This document shows positions 44,789-54,838 of a stretch of DNA of 64,000 bases, piece by piece (position 1 is the stretch's first letter; every line of letters begins with the position of its first letter). Origin of the DNA: Oceanicaulis alexandrii DSM 11625 (GTDB taxonomy: Bacteria; Pseudomonadota; Alphaproteobacteria; Caulobacterales; Maricaulaceae); assembly GCF_000420265.1 (NCBI RefSeq), contig NZ_ATUP01000001.1:1612001-1676000 (forward strand). Direction: 5' to 3'. The notes under the pieces were generated by a model that did not search any database, was not told where the DNA came from, and saw only the letters and a list, made by a program, of their open reading frames with translations. The position numbers were made by a program, and so were the translations under genes.

Positions 44789-47700
44789 ATGACATTTCGG
44801 CGCGCACTTACCGCAATGGGGCTGGCCGCCAGCCTTCTGTTCGCCTGTTCTCCGGGCAGCGAGGATGAGACCGGGCCGGCGTTTGAAACCCGGCCGGTTG
44901 ATGCGCCCCGCGCCCAGCCCGAGCAGGCCAGTCAGTTCGCCTTCCTGCGCTATCGCGTTGAAGTCGGGGGCGAGGCTCCGGGCGTATGCCTTGGCTTCAC
45001 CCATCCGCTCGACCCTGAAGCGGACTACCAGTCCTATATCGCGCTGGAGAGCGGCGAGAGCCTCGCACTGTCGGCCGAGGGGCAGACCCTGTGTCTGGGC
45101 GGGATGAGTTTCGGGGAAAGTGTTCAGCTGACGATGCGCGCCGGCTTGCCGGCGGCCGATGGCCAGGCTTTGCCCCAGGACGAGACCATCGAGATCGATT
45201 TCGGTGACAGGCCCGCCTATGTCGGCATTGTCGGCGACGGGGTCATCTTGCCGCGTCTTGAGGCTGACGGGTTGGCGATTGAAACCGTCAATGTGGATCA
45301 AGTCAGCATTCGTCTCTGGCGGATCACCGACCGTGCGCTTGCCTTTCGCTCCATCACCTCCGGCTTCAATGCGAGCGAGGGCGAGTATGAGTGGCTGGGC
45401 GGCGACGAGAACCCGTTCGAGGTGGCCGAGCGCATCTGGAATGGTCAGATGGACACGGCCGGTGATCTCAATACGCCTGTGACCACGGTCTTCCCGATCG
45501 CCGAAGCCATTGGCGCTTTGCAGCCCGGCGCCTATTTTATCGAGGTCGACGACGCCGCAAGCGCGCAGGATGATAACCGTACGCCTGCACGGGCGCGCCG
45601 CTGGCTGGTCATCACAGACCTGGCGCTGACGGCCTATCGCGGCGAGGACGGCATTGATTACGTCGTGCGCTCCCTGCAGACCGCCCAGCCCGTAAGCGGG
45701 GTGGAGGTCGAGCTCGTCGCACGCAATAACGAGATCCTGGGGCGAGCAAGGACGGATGCGGGCGGTCGTGCTCGTTTCGACGGCCCGCTGATCCGAGGTG
45801 AGGGCGCCATGGCGCCGCGCCTGTTGACCGCCTACGGCCCGGACAATGATTTCGCCGTGCTCGATCTGCAAAGATCACCGGTCGACTTGTCCGGCCAGAA
45901 TGTGGGGGGGCGCCAGCGTCCCGATGGCGCCGATGGCTATCTCTATCTGGACCGCGGCATCTACAGGCCCGGCGAGCACGTCTACGCCAATGCGCTCTTT
46001 CGCAATGCGGAGGCCCTGGCCGTCACCGAACGGCCGGGCACGCTGATCCTGTTCGGCCCGAACGGGCTGGAAGCGGATCGCCAGCGCTTTGAGTCCGCCG
46101 AGGCGGCCGGGGCTGTGTTCTGGGAGTTCGACTTGCCGGCCCAGGCCGCACGCGGGCAATGGCGCATCGACGCCGAGCTTGATGGTCATGGCCGTGTCGC
46201 GCAGGCGCGGTTCTCGGTCGAGGATTTCGTGCCCCAGCGCATTGCGCTGGACCTTGAGGCTGATACGCAGACCCCGATCCTGGCCGGCGAGAGCCGTGAT
46301 GTGACCGCTGATGTCCGCTTTCTCTATGGAGCGGCTGGCGCCGGGTTGACTGTGGAGACCCGGATCCGCGTCGAGGCTGATCCCAATCCTTTCCCCGCTT
46401 ACAGCGGTTACCAGTTCGGCCGACACGACCAGCCCTTCCGCGAGACCAGCCGTGATCTGCCCGATACTGTGGCTGACGGCGCCGGTCGCGCCAGCATTGT
46501 GGTCGCCGCCCCCAATGCCGGGGTCGACGCGTCCATGCCGTTGCGCATTCGCACCGTGGTCAGCGCGATCGAACCCGGTGGCCGGGCGGTGGCTGATGAT
46601 GTGCGTCTGCCTTACCGGCCTCAACCGGTCTATCTGGGGATCGATCCCCAGTTTGAAGGCCGGGCCCAACGCCAGGCGGAAATCGGCTTCAACCTGGTCG
46701 CGCTGAACCCGCAAGGCGAACTCCAGGCGACATCGGCGAGCTGGCGATTGCTGCGGATCGATTGGGAGTATGACTGGTACCGGACGTCTGGCGGCAGCTG
46801 GCAATGGCGCCGGTCGCGCAATGTGGTTCTGGTTGAGGAAGGCGTGGTCGGGTTGACGGCGGATGCGCCGACGCAATTGCAATTGCCGCCCATGGACTGG
46901 GGTGACTACCAGCTGGTCCTGACCCATGACGGAACTGAAGCAAGCGCTTCGACGGGCTTTTGGGTGGGCTGGGGCGCACGTGCATCGTCCGGGACCGAGG
47001 CCCCGGATCGGGTGCGTCTCGCCGGCCCCGATGAGCCGCTGGGCGTGGGCGAAGACGCCGTGATCAATATTCTGCCGCCCTATGCCGGTGAGGCGGAAAT
47101 CGTGATCGCGACGGATCGCGTATTGGAAACGCGTTCTGTCAGCGTGCCCGAAGAGGGCGCGGAGATCCGTGTCCGGGTCGACGAGGACTGGGGGGCTGGC
47201 GCCTATGTCATGGTTTCTGTGCTGACGCCGCGTGATCCGGTGGCCGAGCCACGACCGCGCCGGGCTGTCGGTGCGATGCATCTGCCGGTCGATGTCTCTG
47301 ATCGTACCTTCGAGATTGCGTTGAATGCGCCGGAGCTGGTGAGACCGCGACAGACGTTGACCCTCGACGTTGAAGTTGATGGGCCTGCGCGCGACGGGGC
47401 CTGGCTAACCGTGGCGGCTGTGGATGAAGGCATTCTGGCTCTGACCCGTTTCCAGTCGCCTGATCCGGTGGGCTGGTATTTCGGCAAGGCCGCTCTGGAT
47501 GTGGATCTGCTGGATGATTATGGCCGTCTGCTCGACCCGAACCAGGGCGCGGCGGCGGCGATCCGCTCCGGGGGCGACCAGATTGGCGGGGCCGGGCTGA
47601 GCGTGGTGCCGACCCGGACCGTGGCGCTTTATTCCGGTCCGGTCCGGCTGGATCGTGACGGCCGGGCGACGGTGGAGTTCGATGTTCCGGACTTCAATGG

Positions 47701-49651
47701 TGAACTGCGCCTTATGGCGGTGGCTTGGTCTGATACGGGTGTTGGTGCGACAGCCCAGCCTTTGACGGTGCGCGATGAGGTGACGGCCGAGCTCGTGCTG
47801 CCGCGGTTCCTGGCGCCGGGCGATACGTCCATGACGACGCTGACGCTGGACAATGTCGAGGGCGCTGCGGGTGAGTACGCCGCCCGTATCAGCGGTCAGG
47901 CGCCCGTCCTTGCCGATATCCAGGCGACCTATCCGCTGGCTTCGGGCGAGCGGGTCGACCCGCGCCACCCGATCGCCGCCAGCGACACCGGGATTGGCGG
48001 GCTGTCGCTCAGCGTCTCGGGGCCGGAAGGGTTTGCCGTCGAACGGTCCTACCCGATCGAAGTGCGCTCGGCTTGGCTGCCCTATTCCGACATTGAGCGA
48101 GGCCGACTGAGCCCGGGAGACAGCTGGACGGTGCCTGCGGATGTGTTCGCCGATTTCATGCCAGGCACAGGCGGGGTGAGCGTCAGCTTTTCGCCGACGC
48201 CGCTGGATGAGGCGGCCCTGTTACGCTCGCTCAGCCGCTATCCCTATGGCTGCTCGGAACAAGTCACCAGCCGCGCCATGCCGCTGCTTTACGCCGATCA
48301 ACTCGCAGACTTGTCCGGCTCTGACAGGGTGGATGAAGCCCGCTCTCGCGTTCAGGACTCCATCGGCGCCCTGCTGTCTCGGCAGGGTGCGGACGGGACA
48401 TTCGGCCTCTGGCGGGTCGGGGATCGTGGCGCTTCGCCCTGGCTAGGGGTTTATGCGGTGGACTTCCTCGCGCGCGCCTCGGCTGCCGGTTATACGGTGC
48501 CAGATGCGGCGCTGGAACGCGCCTATCAAACCCTCGTCCAAATCGGCGACCAGGAACTCTGGCGGGTGAATGGCTATGACAGGACGGTCAGTCCTTGGAA
48601 TGGTCAGACGGATACCGAACAAAGGCTGTCTGACAGGAGCGCCGCGTATGCGCTCTATGTATTGGCCCGTGCTGGCCGCGTCGACCGCTCCCGCTTGCGC
48701 TACATGCATGATGAACGCCTGGATGACATCGCCAGCCCTTTGGCGCGCGCTCAGCTGGGAACGGCTCTGTACCTGATCGGTGACCGGGCCCGCTCGCGAA
48801 GCGCTTTTGCGGCGGCCGAAGAGGCTCTGGGGTATTCCAATCAGGGCGATTGGTACCAGACGCCCCGCCGCGATCTGGCAGGTTTGCTGGCGCTGGCGGC
48901 CGAAGCTGACGATTTTGAGCTGGTCGAGCGCCTGGCTGAACGTGTGGCTGAGGAATTGCCGGAGCCTGATCGTCTGACGACGCAGGAAAAGGCCTTTCTT
49001 CTGCTGGCGGCGCGGGCGATGGGCGGCGATGCCGACTCGCTGGATATCTCAGCAGGTGAGCGGGCCTCTCAGCCGGGCCAGGCCGTTTTCGAACTTACGG
49101 CTGCTGATCTGGATGCGCCTGCCGGTTTCGAGAATGCAGGGTCCGGCCCTGTCTGGGTGACCCAGATCGCCCATGGCGACCCGGTCAACGCACCGCCGGC
49201 AGCGATGGAAGGCGTGGTCGTGCAGAAACGTCTTAGCACAATGGATGGGCGGCCTGTGACTCTCAACGCCATCACCCAGGGCGACCGGATGATCATCGAT
49301 ATCAGCCTGACGCCCCGCGAAGCGCGCACCATCCCGGCCATCCTGGTCGATCTGCTGCCGGCCGGTTTCGAGATCGAGGCGGTGCTCGACCGAACCGATG
49401 CGGGGGGGCAGGGGCCCTATGCCTGGCTCGGCGAACTGAGTGAGCCACGGATCGCCGAGGCCCGGGATGATCGTTTCCTGGCGGCTATTGACTTGCGACA
49501 GCGGCGCTCGGTGCGGCTTGCCTATATCGTGCGCGCCGTCACGCCAGGAGAGTACACCTTCCCGGGCGCGGTGATGGAGGACATGTATCGTCCGGATGTG
49601 TTCGGACGTTCAGGCTCCAATACCGTCACCATCGCACCGCGCGGAGACTAG
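44789..49651 (+). CDS. Bacterial alpha-2-macroglobulin lipoprotein
   Basis: A 1620-residue lipoprotein of the ECAM/YfhM type that traps proteases in the periplasm. The signal peptide ends in a lipobox with Cys20 (LLFAC). The macroglobulin domains fill the first two thirds (for example YLYLDRGIYRPGEHVYANALFRN), and the thioester site is intact: YPYGCSEQ with Cys1155 and its glutamine partner. The helical thioester domain follows. It is nine bases before the PBP1C gene, the standard partnership in which PBP1C repairs the wall that attackers damage. Confidence 0.95.
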   Translation: MTFRRALTAMGLAASLLFACSPGSEDETGPAFETRPVDAPRAQPEQASQFAFLRYRVEVGGEAPGVCLGFTHPLDPEADYQSYIALESGESLALSAEGQTLCLGGMSFGESVQLTMRAGLPAADGQALPQDETIEIDFGDRPAYVGIVGDGVILPRLEADGLAIETVNVDQVSIRLWRITDRALAFRSITSGFNASEGEYEWLGGDENPFEVAERIWNGQMDTAGDLNTPVTTVFPIAEAIGALQPGAYFIEVDDAASAQDDNRTPARARRWLVITDLALTAYRGEDGIDYVVRSLQTAQPVSGVEVELVARNNEILGRARTDAGGRARFDGPLIRGEGAMAPRLLTAYGPDNDFAVLDLQRSPVDLSGQNVGGRQRPDGADGYLYLDRGIYRPGEHVYANALFRNAEALAVTERPGTLILFGPNGLEADRQRFESAEAAGAVFWEFDLPAQAARGQWRIDAELDGHGRVAQARFSVEDFVPQRIALDLEADTQTPILAGESRDVTADVRFLYGAAGAGLTVETRIRVEADPNPFPAYSGYQFGRHDQPFRETSRDLPDTVADGAGRASIVVAAPNAGVDASMPLRIRTVVSAIEPGGRAVADDVRLPYRPQPVYLGIDPQFEGRAQRQAEIGFNLVALNPQGELQATSASWRLLRIDWEYDWYRTSGGSWQWRRSRNVVLVEEGVVGLTADAPTQLQLPPMDWGDYQLVLTHDGTEASASTGFWVGWGARASSGTEAPDRVRLAGPDEPLGVGEDAVINILPPYAGEAEIVIATDRVLETRSVSVPEEGAEIRVRVDEDWGAGAYVMVSVLTPRDPVAEPRPRRAVGAMHLPVDVSDRTFEIALNAPELVRPRQTLTLDVEVDGPARDGAWLTVAAVDEGILALTRFQSPDPVGWYFGKAALDVDLLDDYGRLLDPNQGAAAAIRSGGDQIGGAGLSVVPTRTVALYSGPVRLDRDGRATVEFDVPDFNGELRLMAVAWSDTGVGATAQPLTVRDEVTAELVLPRFLAPGDTSMTTLTLDNVEGAAGEYAARISGQAPVLADIQATYPLASGERVDPRHPIAASDTGIGGLSLSVSGPEGFAVERSYPIEVRSAWLPYSDIERGRLSPGDSWTVPADVFADFMPGTGGVSVSFSPTPLDEAALLRSLSRYPYGCSEQVTSRAMPLLYADQLADLSGSDRVDEARSRVQDSIGALLSRQGADGTFGLWRVGDRGASPWLGVYAVDFLARASAAGYTVPDAALERAYQTLVQIGDQELWRVNGYDRTVSPWNGQTDTEQRLSDRSAAYALYVLARAGRVDRSRLRYMHDERLDDIASPLARAQLGTALYLIGDRARSRSAFAAAEEALGYSNQGDWYQTPRRDLAGLLALAAEADDFELVERLAERVAEELPEPDRLTTQEKAFLLLAARAMGGDADSLDISAGERASQPGQAVFELTAADLDAPAGFENAGSGPVWVTQIAHGDPVNAPPAAMEGVVVQKRLSTMDGRPVTLNAITQGDRMIIDISLTPREARTIPAILVDLLPAGFEIEAVLDRTDAGGQGPYAWLGELSEPRIAEARDDRFLAAIDLRQRRSVRLAYIVRAVTPGEYTFPGAVMEDMYRPDVFGRSGSNTVTIAPRGD

Positions 49652-49660
49652 GCCGGGCCC

Positions 49661-51724
49661 ATGCGCAAAATGGGACGGCCATACTGGGTTCTGCTGGGCG
49701 TTCTCAGCCTGGTTGCGAGCGTGGCGGCGCTGGACCAGCTCTTCCCGCCGCCGCTGGCGCGGACGGCCGAGGTCTCTCATGTGGTGCGAGACCGCAATGG
49801 CGTTGTGCTGCGCGCGTTCCCGGTGGAGGAGGGGCGATGGCGTTTGCCGGCTCATCTTGACTCCATCGATCCCGATTTCGTTCAAGCGCTCCTGGCCTAT
49901 GAGGATGAGCGCTTCTACAGCCATGCCGGGGTGGATATGCTCGCGATGCTGCGCGCCGCCCGTGACAACCTCGCCTCGGGCCGCATCGTTTCCGGCGCCT
50001 CGACCCTGACCATGCAGCTGGCCCGACTTATGGAGCCGCGCGAGCGCACACTCGCCGCCAAACTCCTTCAGATGATCCGCGCCGTGCAGATCGAGCGGCG
50101 CCTGTCCAAGGATGAGATCCTTGAAGCCTACCTGACCCTGGCGCCCTATGGCGGCAATCTGGAAGGCGTGCGGTCGGCCAGCTGGGCCTATTTCGGACGC
50201 GAGCCGGATGAGCTGACCATTGATCAGATCGCGCTCCTGATCGCCTTGCCGCAATCGCCTGAATCCCGCCGGCCGGATCGCCGACCGCAACAGGCTGTCG
50301 CCGCGCGTGGCCGTGTGCTTGATCGACTGGCGTCCATCGGACTGGCGTCTTCCCAAGCGGCCCGCGATGCGGCCCTTGACCCGGCGCCCGACCGGCGCGC
50401 CTTCCCTGCCCTTGCCTGGCATGCGAGCGAGGGGCTGGTGCGAGAGCAGGGCGGTCATGCCGGGGGTCTGGATCTGGTCTCCACACTGGACTTCAGCCTT
50501 CAGACCGCTCTTGAAACGGCGATTGTTGAAGAATTGCCCGGCGGGGACGAAGACAGCCAGCTGGCTGTGCTTGTGGTGGAGAACGAGACCCGCGCCGTGC
50601 GTGCCGCGCTGGGTTCTGCTTCGCGCTCCCGAGCGGGCGGTTGGATCGATTTGACAGACCGCGCGCGCTCGCCGGGCTCGACACTGAAGCCCTTCATCTA
50701 TGGCATGGCTTTTGATGACGGACTGGCGGCGGCCCAAACGCGTATCGCTGACTTGCCGACGCGCTTCGCCGGGTATCAGCCGGACAATTTCGACCGCACG
50801 TTCCGGGGCGACGTGACAATCGCCGAGGCTTTGCAGCATTCGCTCAATGTCCCGGCTGTGGCGACGCTGGACGGGGTCGGGGCGCGTCGTTTCAGCGCCG
50901 TGCTGGGCTTTGCCGGGGCCGCCCCCTCGCGTCGCCGAACCGCCGGACATGATGACGGTCTGGCGGTGGCGCTGGGCGGGGCCGGGTTGAGCGTGCGTGA
51001 GCTGGCCGTTCTCTACTCGGCGCTCGCCGATGAAGGCGTCGCGCAACCCTTGCGCTGGCTCGAAGACATGCCGACCGCCGAGGGCGGGTTTTCTGTGCTG
51101 AGTGCTGAATCGGCCGTCGAGATCGTCGACATCTTGCGCCGGGCGCCGCATCCAGGCGGACGGATGCCGGCCAGCCTGACCCGCGCCGCCCCGGATATCG
51201 CCTTCAAGACAGGCACGTCCTACGGGTTCCGCGACGCCTGGGCGGCGGGCGTTTCCGGGCGTTACACCATCATTGTCTGGAGCGGCCGGGCCGACGGTGC
51301 GCCGCGCAGCGGGCTGACCGGGCGCGCGGCGGCCTTGCCTGTGCTCTTTCGCATGTTCGACCTGGTCGAACAATTTGATCCGTCTCCGGCTTCTCTCCGA
51401 CTGGCCGAACGGGAGACCGTCGATGCGCCGCCGACGCTGGAACGTTTCGCCGCCGACGCAGCGCCGCACATCCTGTTCCCGCCGGACGGGGCGGAGGTCT
51501 GGGCCGACCGCGCCGGACGCGGCTTCGTGCTCGCCGCCCAGTCAAGCCAGGCGGTGACCTGGTACGCCGATGGTCAGCCGGTGGAACGCAATGCGGTCGG
51601 TGACGCCGTCTGGGTTCCGGGCGCACGCGGCTTTTACCAAATCGAGGCGGTGGATATCCAGGGGCGGGCGACGCGGTCCAGGGTCCGCATTCGCGGCGCT
51701 GGCGAGGCGGCGCCTCGAGGATAG
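49661..51724 (+). CDS. pbpC: Penicillin-binding protein 1C
   Basis: A 687-residue bifunctional peptidoglycan synthase. It has a membrane anchor at about 8-25, a GT51 glycosyltransferase domain with EDERFYSHAGVD and the STLTMQLAR motif, a transpeptidase domain with Ser340 (STLK), Ser394 (SLN) and Lys516 (KTGTS), and the short C-terminal BiPBP_C domain (ILFPPDGAEVW) seen in PBP1C. It is coupled to the macroglobulin gene. Nothing is missing. Confidence 0.95.
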   Translation: MRKMGRPYWVLLGVLSLVASVAALDQLFPPPLARTAEVSHVVRDRNGVVLRAFPVEEGRWRLPAHLDSIDPDFVQALLAYEDERFYSHAGVDMLAMLRAARDNLASGRIVSGASTLTMQLARLMEPRERTLAAKLLQMIRAVQIERRLSKDEILEAYLTLAPYGGNLEGVRSASWAYFGREPDELTIDQIALLIALPQSPESRRPDRRPQQAVAARGRVLDRLASIGLASSQAARDAALDPAPDRRAFPALAWHASEGLVREQGGHAGGLDLVSTLDFSLQTALETAIVEELPGGDEDSQLAVLVVENETRAVRAALGSASRSRAGGWIDLTDRARSPGSTLKPFIYGMAFDDGLAAAQTRIADLPTRFAGYQPDNFDRTFRGDVTIAEALQHSLNVPAVATLDGVGARRFSAVLGFAGAAPSRRRTAGHDDGLAVALGGAGLSVRELAVLYSALADEGVAQPLRWLEDMPTAEGGFSVLSAESAVEIVDILRRAPHPGGRMPASLTRAAPDIAFKTGTSYGFRDAWAAGVSGRYTIIVWSGRADGAPRSGLTGRAAALPVLFRMFDLVEQFDPSPASLRLAERETVDAPPTLERFAADAAPHILFPPDGAEVWADRAGRGFVLAAQSSQAVTWYADGQPVERNAVGDAVWVPGARGFYQIEAVDIQGRATRSRVRIRGAGEAAPRG

Positions 51725-51885
51725 GGCGGGTTGATCGCGAAGGCGAAGGCCTGCCGCCTACCGTCGCGAAACGCCAGCGCGCCATGACCTGGTTTCGGCA
51801 AATGCGACGTTTGCAGATGTTCGCAGCCGCTCACGCCTCAGTTCATAATCACTGCAATCAAAGCGTTGTCTGGACCGTACTGATT

Positions 51886-51918
51886 GTGCCCGCGCTCAGT
51901 GAAGCTGAGCGCGGGCAC
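51886..51918. terminator. Strong hairpin between converging genes
   Basis: A perfect 14-pair stem (51886-51899 with 51905-51918) with five-base loop TGAAG, in the 237-base gap between pbpC and the converging DUF4386 gene. No T-run on either side, so it may be a factor-dependent or mRNA-protecting structure; terminator is a guess from position. Confidence 0.5.
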
Positions 51919-51961
51919 GGTTCGGCATTGCGACAGGCTGTCTGTACCAGATGGCCAGACT

Positions 51962-52681
51962 CTAGTCGGCGACTGGAGGGGAGGTTTTCAGTCTTTGAGT
52001 GTTGACGCCAGCAAAGATGAGCCAGAACGCGAGGACCCATTCAAACAGGGCGCCGGGCAGGAAAAAGAGCATGACATGCTGTTCCAGGGACGGATACAGC
52101 ACGATTGAGGCGGCCAGCGTTCCGACGATGAAATAGGTGAACATGCCCCAGCCTGACAGCCATCGCGGGATATAGCGGGACCGGAAAAACAGGGCGAAAA
52201 AGATGACCCCGCCGAACGCCATCGGAATGAGCAGGAAATAGAGCGCGGAACTGGTGACGTCCCGCAGGAGCAGCATCAGTGAAACCCGTTCCTCGCCTGA
52301 GAAGGCCGGGGTCAGTTCCGGGTTCATCACCGCTGCGAAAGCGGCGTATTTGAAGATGATGAAGGTTGCGCCCATCGCGCCTTCGATGAGGCGGCAGAAT
52401 GCGGCGATCAAAGCGCCGCCATGGCTTACAGATCTCAGCAAGACATACATGGCGGCCGCTGAAACGATGACGAAGGTGTAGAGCAGAACCTCGGCCAGAA
52501 GTCCTGTGCGGAACAGGAAGCCGAGCGTCTCTGTCTCCGCCCCCTGATCGGCCAGGCGACTAAAGGACGGGATCGGCCCGAAGGTGATATAGAGCCCTGC
52601 TGCTGTGTAGAGGGCGTAGGACAAGCCGGCCAATCGGGCCATGCGGCTGGCGGATTTTTCGGCTGGGTTTATGGCGGACAT
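51962..52681 (-). CDS. DUF4386 membrane protein
   Basis: A 239-residue protein with about six hydrophobic helices and the DUF4386 pattern: ARLAGLSYALYTAAGLY at the start, LLRSVSHGGALIAAFCRLIEGAMGA in the middle, and FEWVLAFWLIFAGVN near the end. Function is unknown. It is 100 bases downstream of the membrane-bound AraC regulator on the same strand, so control by or with it is plausible. Confidence 0.85.
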   Translation of the reverse strand: MSAINPAEKSASRMARLAGLSYALYTAAGLYITFGPIPSFSRLADQGAETETLGFLFRTGLLAEVLLYTFVIVSAAAMYVLLRSVSHGGALIAAFCRLIEGAMGATFIIFKYAAFAAVMNPELTPAFSGEERVSLMLLLRDVTSSALYFLLIPMAFGGVIFFALFFRSRYIPRWLSGWGMFTYFIVGTLAASIVLYPSLEQHVMLFFLPGALFEWVLAFWLIFAGVNTQRLKTSPPVAD

Positions 52682-52781
52682 GGCGTGAGCGGCCCCTTAG
52701 AACGAAGAATGATCCAGGCCGGCAACGCGCACCGGCGAGACGAGACTGGCGCCGATCCAGTCGTCCGTCGTCCGGATGGGG

Positions 52782-53966
52782 CTATTCGGACGTCGTCACG
52801 CTCACTCTGTCGGGTTTCGCAGCGTCATTTGGAGGGGCGTTGCGTATGTGCGTGCGATATGTGCTCGGGGGTGAGCCCACATGCTTTTTGAACGCCGCGT
52901 TGAAGGTTGAGCGGGAGTTGAATCCCACCTCCAGTCCGACCTCAAGAATACTGAGGTCCGTCTCCGCCAGCAGCCGTTTGGCCTCAGCGGTCCGGTGGCT
53001 GTTCACAAAGTCAAAGAAGTTGACGCCCAGATGTTGGGAGAGCGTCTCCGAGATGTGGTTTTTGGTGACGCACGTGATGTCGGAAACCTTGCGAAGCGAC
53101 AAGTCGCTGTCGGCATAGAGCCTGTTGGTGTTGAGCGCGTCCACCAGCTTGGCGGCGGTTCGATCCATCCTCTGCGCGGACAGGATCGGGCGTCGGGTCG
53201 GTGTCATGGCTTTGGGCGCCGGGTCAGACGTCAGGTCAGGCTGGCGCATGCCCAGATAGGCGAGGGCCGCGATCGCCAGGGATTCTGTAAACGCCAGAGT
53301 GATGGTGAAGGCTGGTATCGTGACGCCGCTCAACCACAGAGCTTGCTTGACGGCGAAAAACAGCCAGGCCGCGGCGAATACGAACAGCAAGTTGCGAAGC
53401 CAATCCAGGGATCGACGCTCGATATTGGCGAACTGCGCCATCATTTCCCGCCTGTGCTTCAGTTGCAGCCTCAAGGCGGCGACGAGGTAGAGCGCGGTCG
53501 AGGCGAGGAAAATGGCTAGCGACGCGGTGCAGGTGAAAATGGCGATCCTGTAGTGGTCGGGATTTCGGGTCGCCGGATCCGCAAGCGCGAGTTTCTGCTC
53601 TGCGCTCAAACCCGCAAAGGGCAGACTTGCGAGAATGACCAGCGCCGGACCGATAAGCGCCATCCAGTCGAGACCGCCGAATCCGGGTTTGTCAGAAGAA
53701 ACCAAGGCGCGAGTATAGAAGAAGACGGCTGGTCCAAGCAGCGCCTTGATCGCAAGGTCAGCGCCGACAAGATGCGGCGCGAGCCGATAGAGGCCTGACA
53801 CAATGAGCAGCTGACCGAGCACATGCGCCAATAGCGCCGTCAGAAGCATGCAGAAGAACAAGACTCGGTCGCTGCGCTGACCTGAGTGGGTCAGCGCCAT
53901 GGCGAGCGCAAAGCCGATGGACCCGGTTGCGATAGCGTAGGCGATTGTCGAAAACGTGTCGAACAT
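52782..53966 (-). CDS. Membrane-bound AraC-family regulator
   Basis: A 394-residue protein with an N-terminal region of about seven hydrophobic helices (residues 1-240) and a C-terminal AraC double helix-turn-helix (about 280-380; LSLRKVSDITCVTKNHISETLSQHLGVNFFDFVNSHR, then ILEVGLEVGFNSRSTFNAAFKKHVGSPPSTYR). Such proteins sense signals at the membrane and act on DNA from there. The target is unknown; the DUF4386 gene downstream is the nearest candidate. Confidence 0.9.
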   Translation of the reverse strand: MFDTFSTIAYAIATGSIGFALAMALTHSGQRSDRVLFFCMLLTALLAHVLGQLLIVSGLYRLAPHLVGADLAIKALLGPAVFFYTRALVSSDKPGFGGLDWMALIGPALVILASLPFAGLSAEQKLALADPATRNPDHYRIAIFTCTASLAIFLASTALYLVAALRLQLKHRREMMAQFANIERRSLDWLRNLLFVFAAAWLFFAVKQALWLSGVTIPAFTITLAFTESLAIAALAYLGMRQPDLTSDPAPKAMTPTRRPILSAQRMDRTAAKLVDALNTNRLYADSDLSLRKVSDITCVTKNHISETLSQHLGVNFFDFVNSHRTAEAKRLLAETDLSILEVGLEVGFNSRSTFNAAFKKHVGSPPSTYRTHIRNAPPNDAAKPDRVSVTTSE

Positions 53967-54070
53967 TGCTCGTGTTCTCCAACGTATCGAAATTTAGGGC
54001 AACCGCTGAATGGTAACGGCTCCGGGCTTCGCCTTCATTCCGATCCGATCCGGGCTCTTATGAAGGGCGG

Positions 54071-54838
54071 TCAGTCAGACGATCCCGCTTGAAAGGCGGC
54101 CAGTGCGTTGGTCAGGGCCGTGAGAGAATGATCCGTTCGTTCGGTGACGGCCTCTACATACAGCGCCAACATCACTGTATTATTGGCTATGTTGTTCAGG
54201 AATTCGCCGTCCGTACGCATTGCGGCTAGATCGCATTCTATCTGCCGGATTTCTGAGAGGCGCGCCGCACGGAGGTTCTCGGGAGACAGGCCGTTCTGCG
54301 GAATAAAGATTCTTTGTCGGATAAGGTCGGAGTGCCGCAAGCTGAGATCGACGGTTTTGCTGCTGAGCTCCCGGGCGATCTCAGACCTTGCCTGTCGACC
54401 TTGCACAAAAGTCGATATTGCAGCGTTCAGTTCCGGGTCGCGGATGAACTGCCGGTCGCCTGAGGAGCTTAGTTCTTCCAGAGCGGGCAAGTCTGCGGGG
54501 TCGTAATTGATCAGGTTCGACACGATCATGAAGGCGCATTCGTCTGGATCGAATCCGGTGGCGCTAGATTCCGGACTAAGTTTTTCCAAAACTCCGGCGT
54601 TTAGCGTGCGGTTCCTCTCGGCCATGCGCGCGATATTGGCGCGCTCCAGCCGAAGCGTGTCCAGGTCGGCCTGCAGCCGGTCCACAAACGCGCGCTCTTC
54701 AACACGAAGCTGCTGGTCGACTGCCCAGGCATTGATCTGGAAACCCATCACGATACCGGCGATGACGATTACGAGTTCCAGAACCACCGCTAACCAGTTT
54801 TGCTGGCGCAAGGCGTTGGAGAGATTTTGAAGGATCAT
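54071..54838 (-). CDS. Membrane-anchored protein of unknown function
   Basis: A 255-residue protein I do not recognise. It has one hydrophobic helix at about 14-37 (LAVVLELVIVIAGIVMGFQINAW) and then a mostly helical, charged part with likely coiled coils (RVEERAFVDRLQADLDTLRLERANIARMAER). Similar single-helix proteins with a QINxW start are frequent in marine alphaproteobacteria, from memory. No enzyme motif is seen. Confidence 0.7.
   Translation of the reverse strand: MILQNLSNALRQQNWLAVVLELVIVIAGIVMGFQINAWAVDQQLRVEERAFVDRLQADLDTLRLERANIARMAERNRTLNAGVLEKLSPESSATGFDPDECAFMIVSNLINYDPADLPALEELSSSGDRQFIRDPELNAAISTFVQGRQARSEIARELSSKTVDLSLRHSDLIRQRIFIPQNGLSPENLRAARLSEIRQIECDLAAMRTDGEFLNNIANNTVMLALYVEAVTERTDHSLTALTNALAAFQAGSSD

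Noticed and set aside
45875-47281. A 468-codon minus-strand frame opposite the macroglobulin gene
   Set aside because: Shadow of the 1620-residue lipoprotein; no recognisable domain.
49610-51469. A 619-codon open frame on the minus strand opposite pbpC
   Set aside because: It is a GC-rich shadow of pbpC: no family motif, odd His/Arg/Gln-rich composition, while the plus strand shows all PBP motifs.
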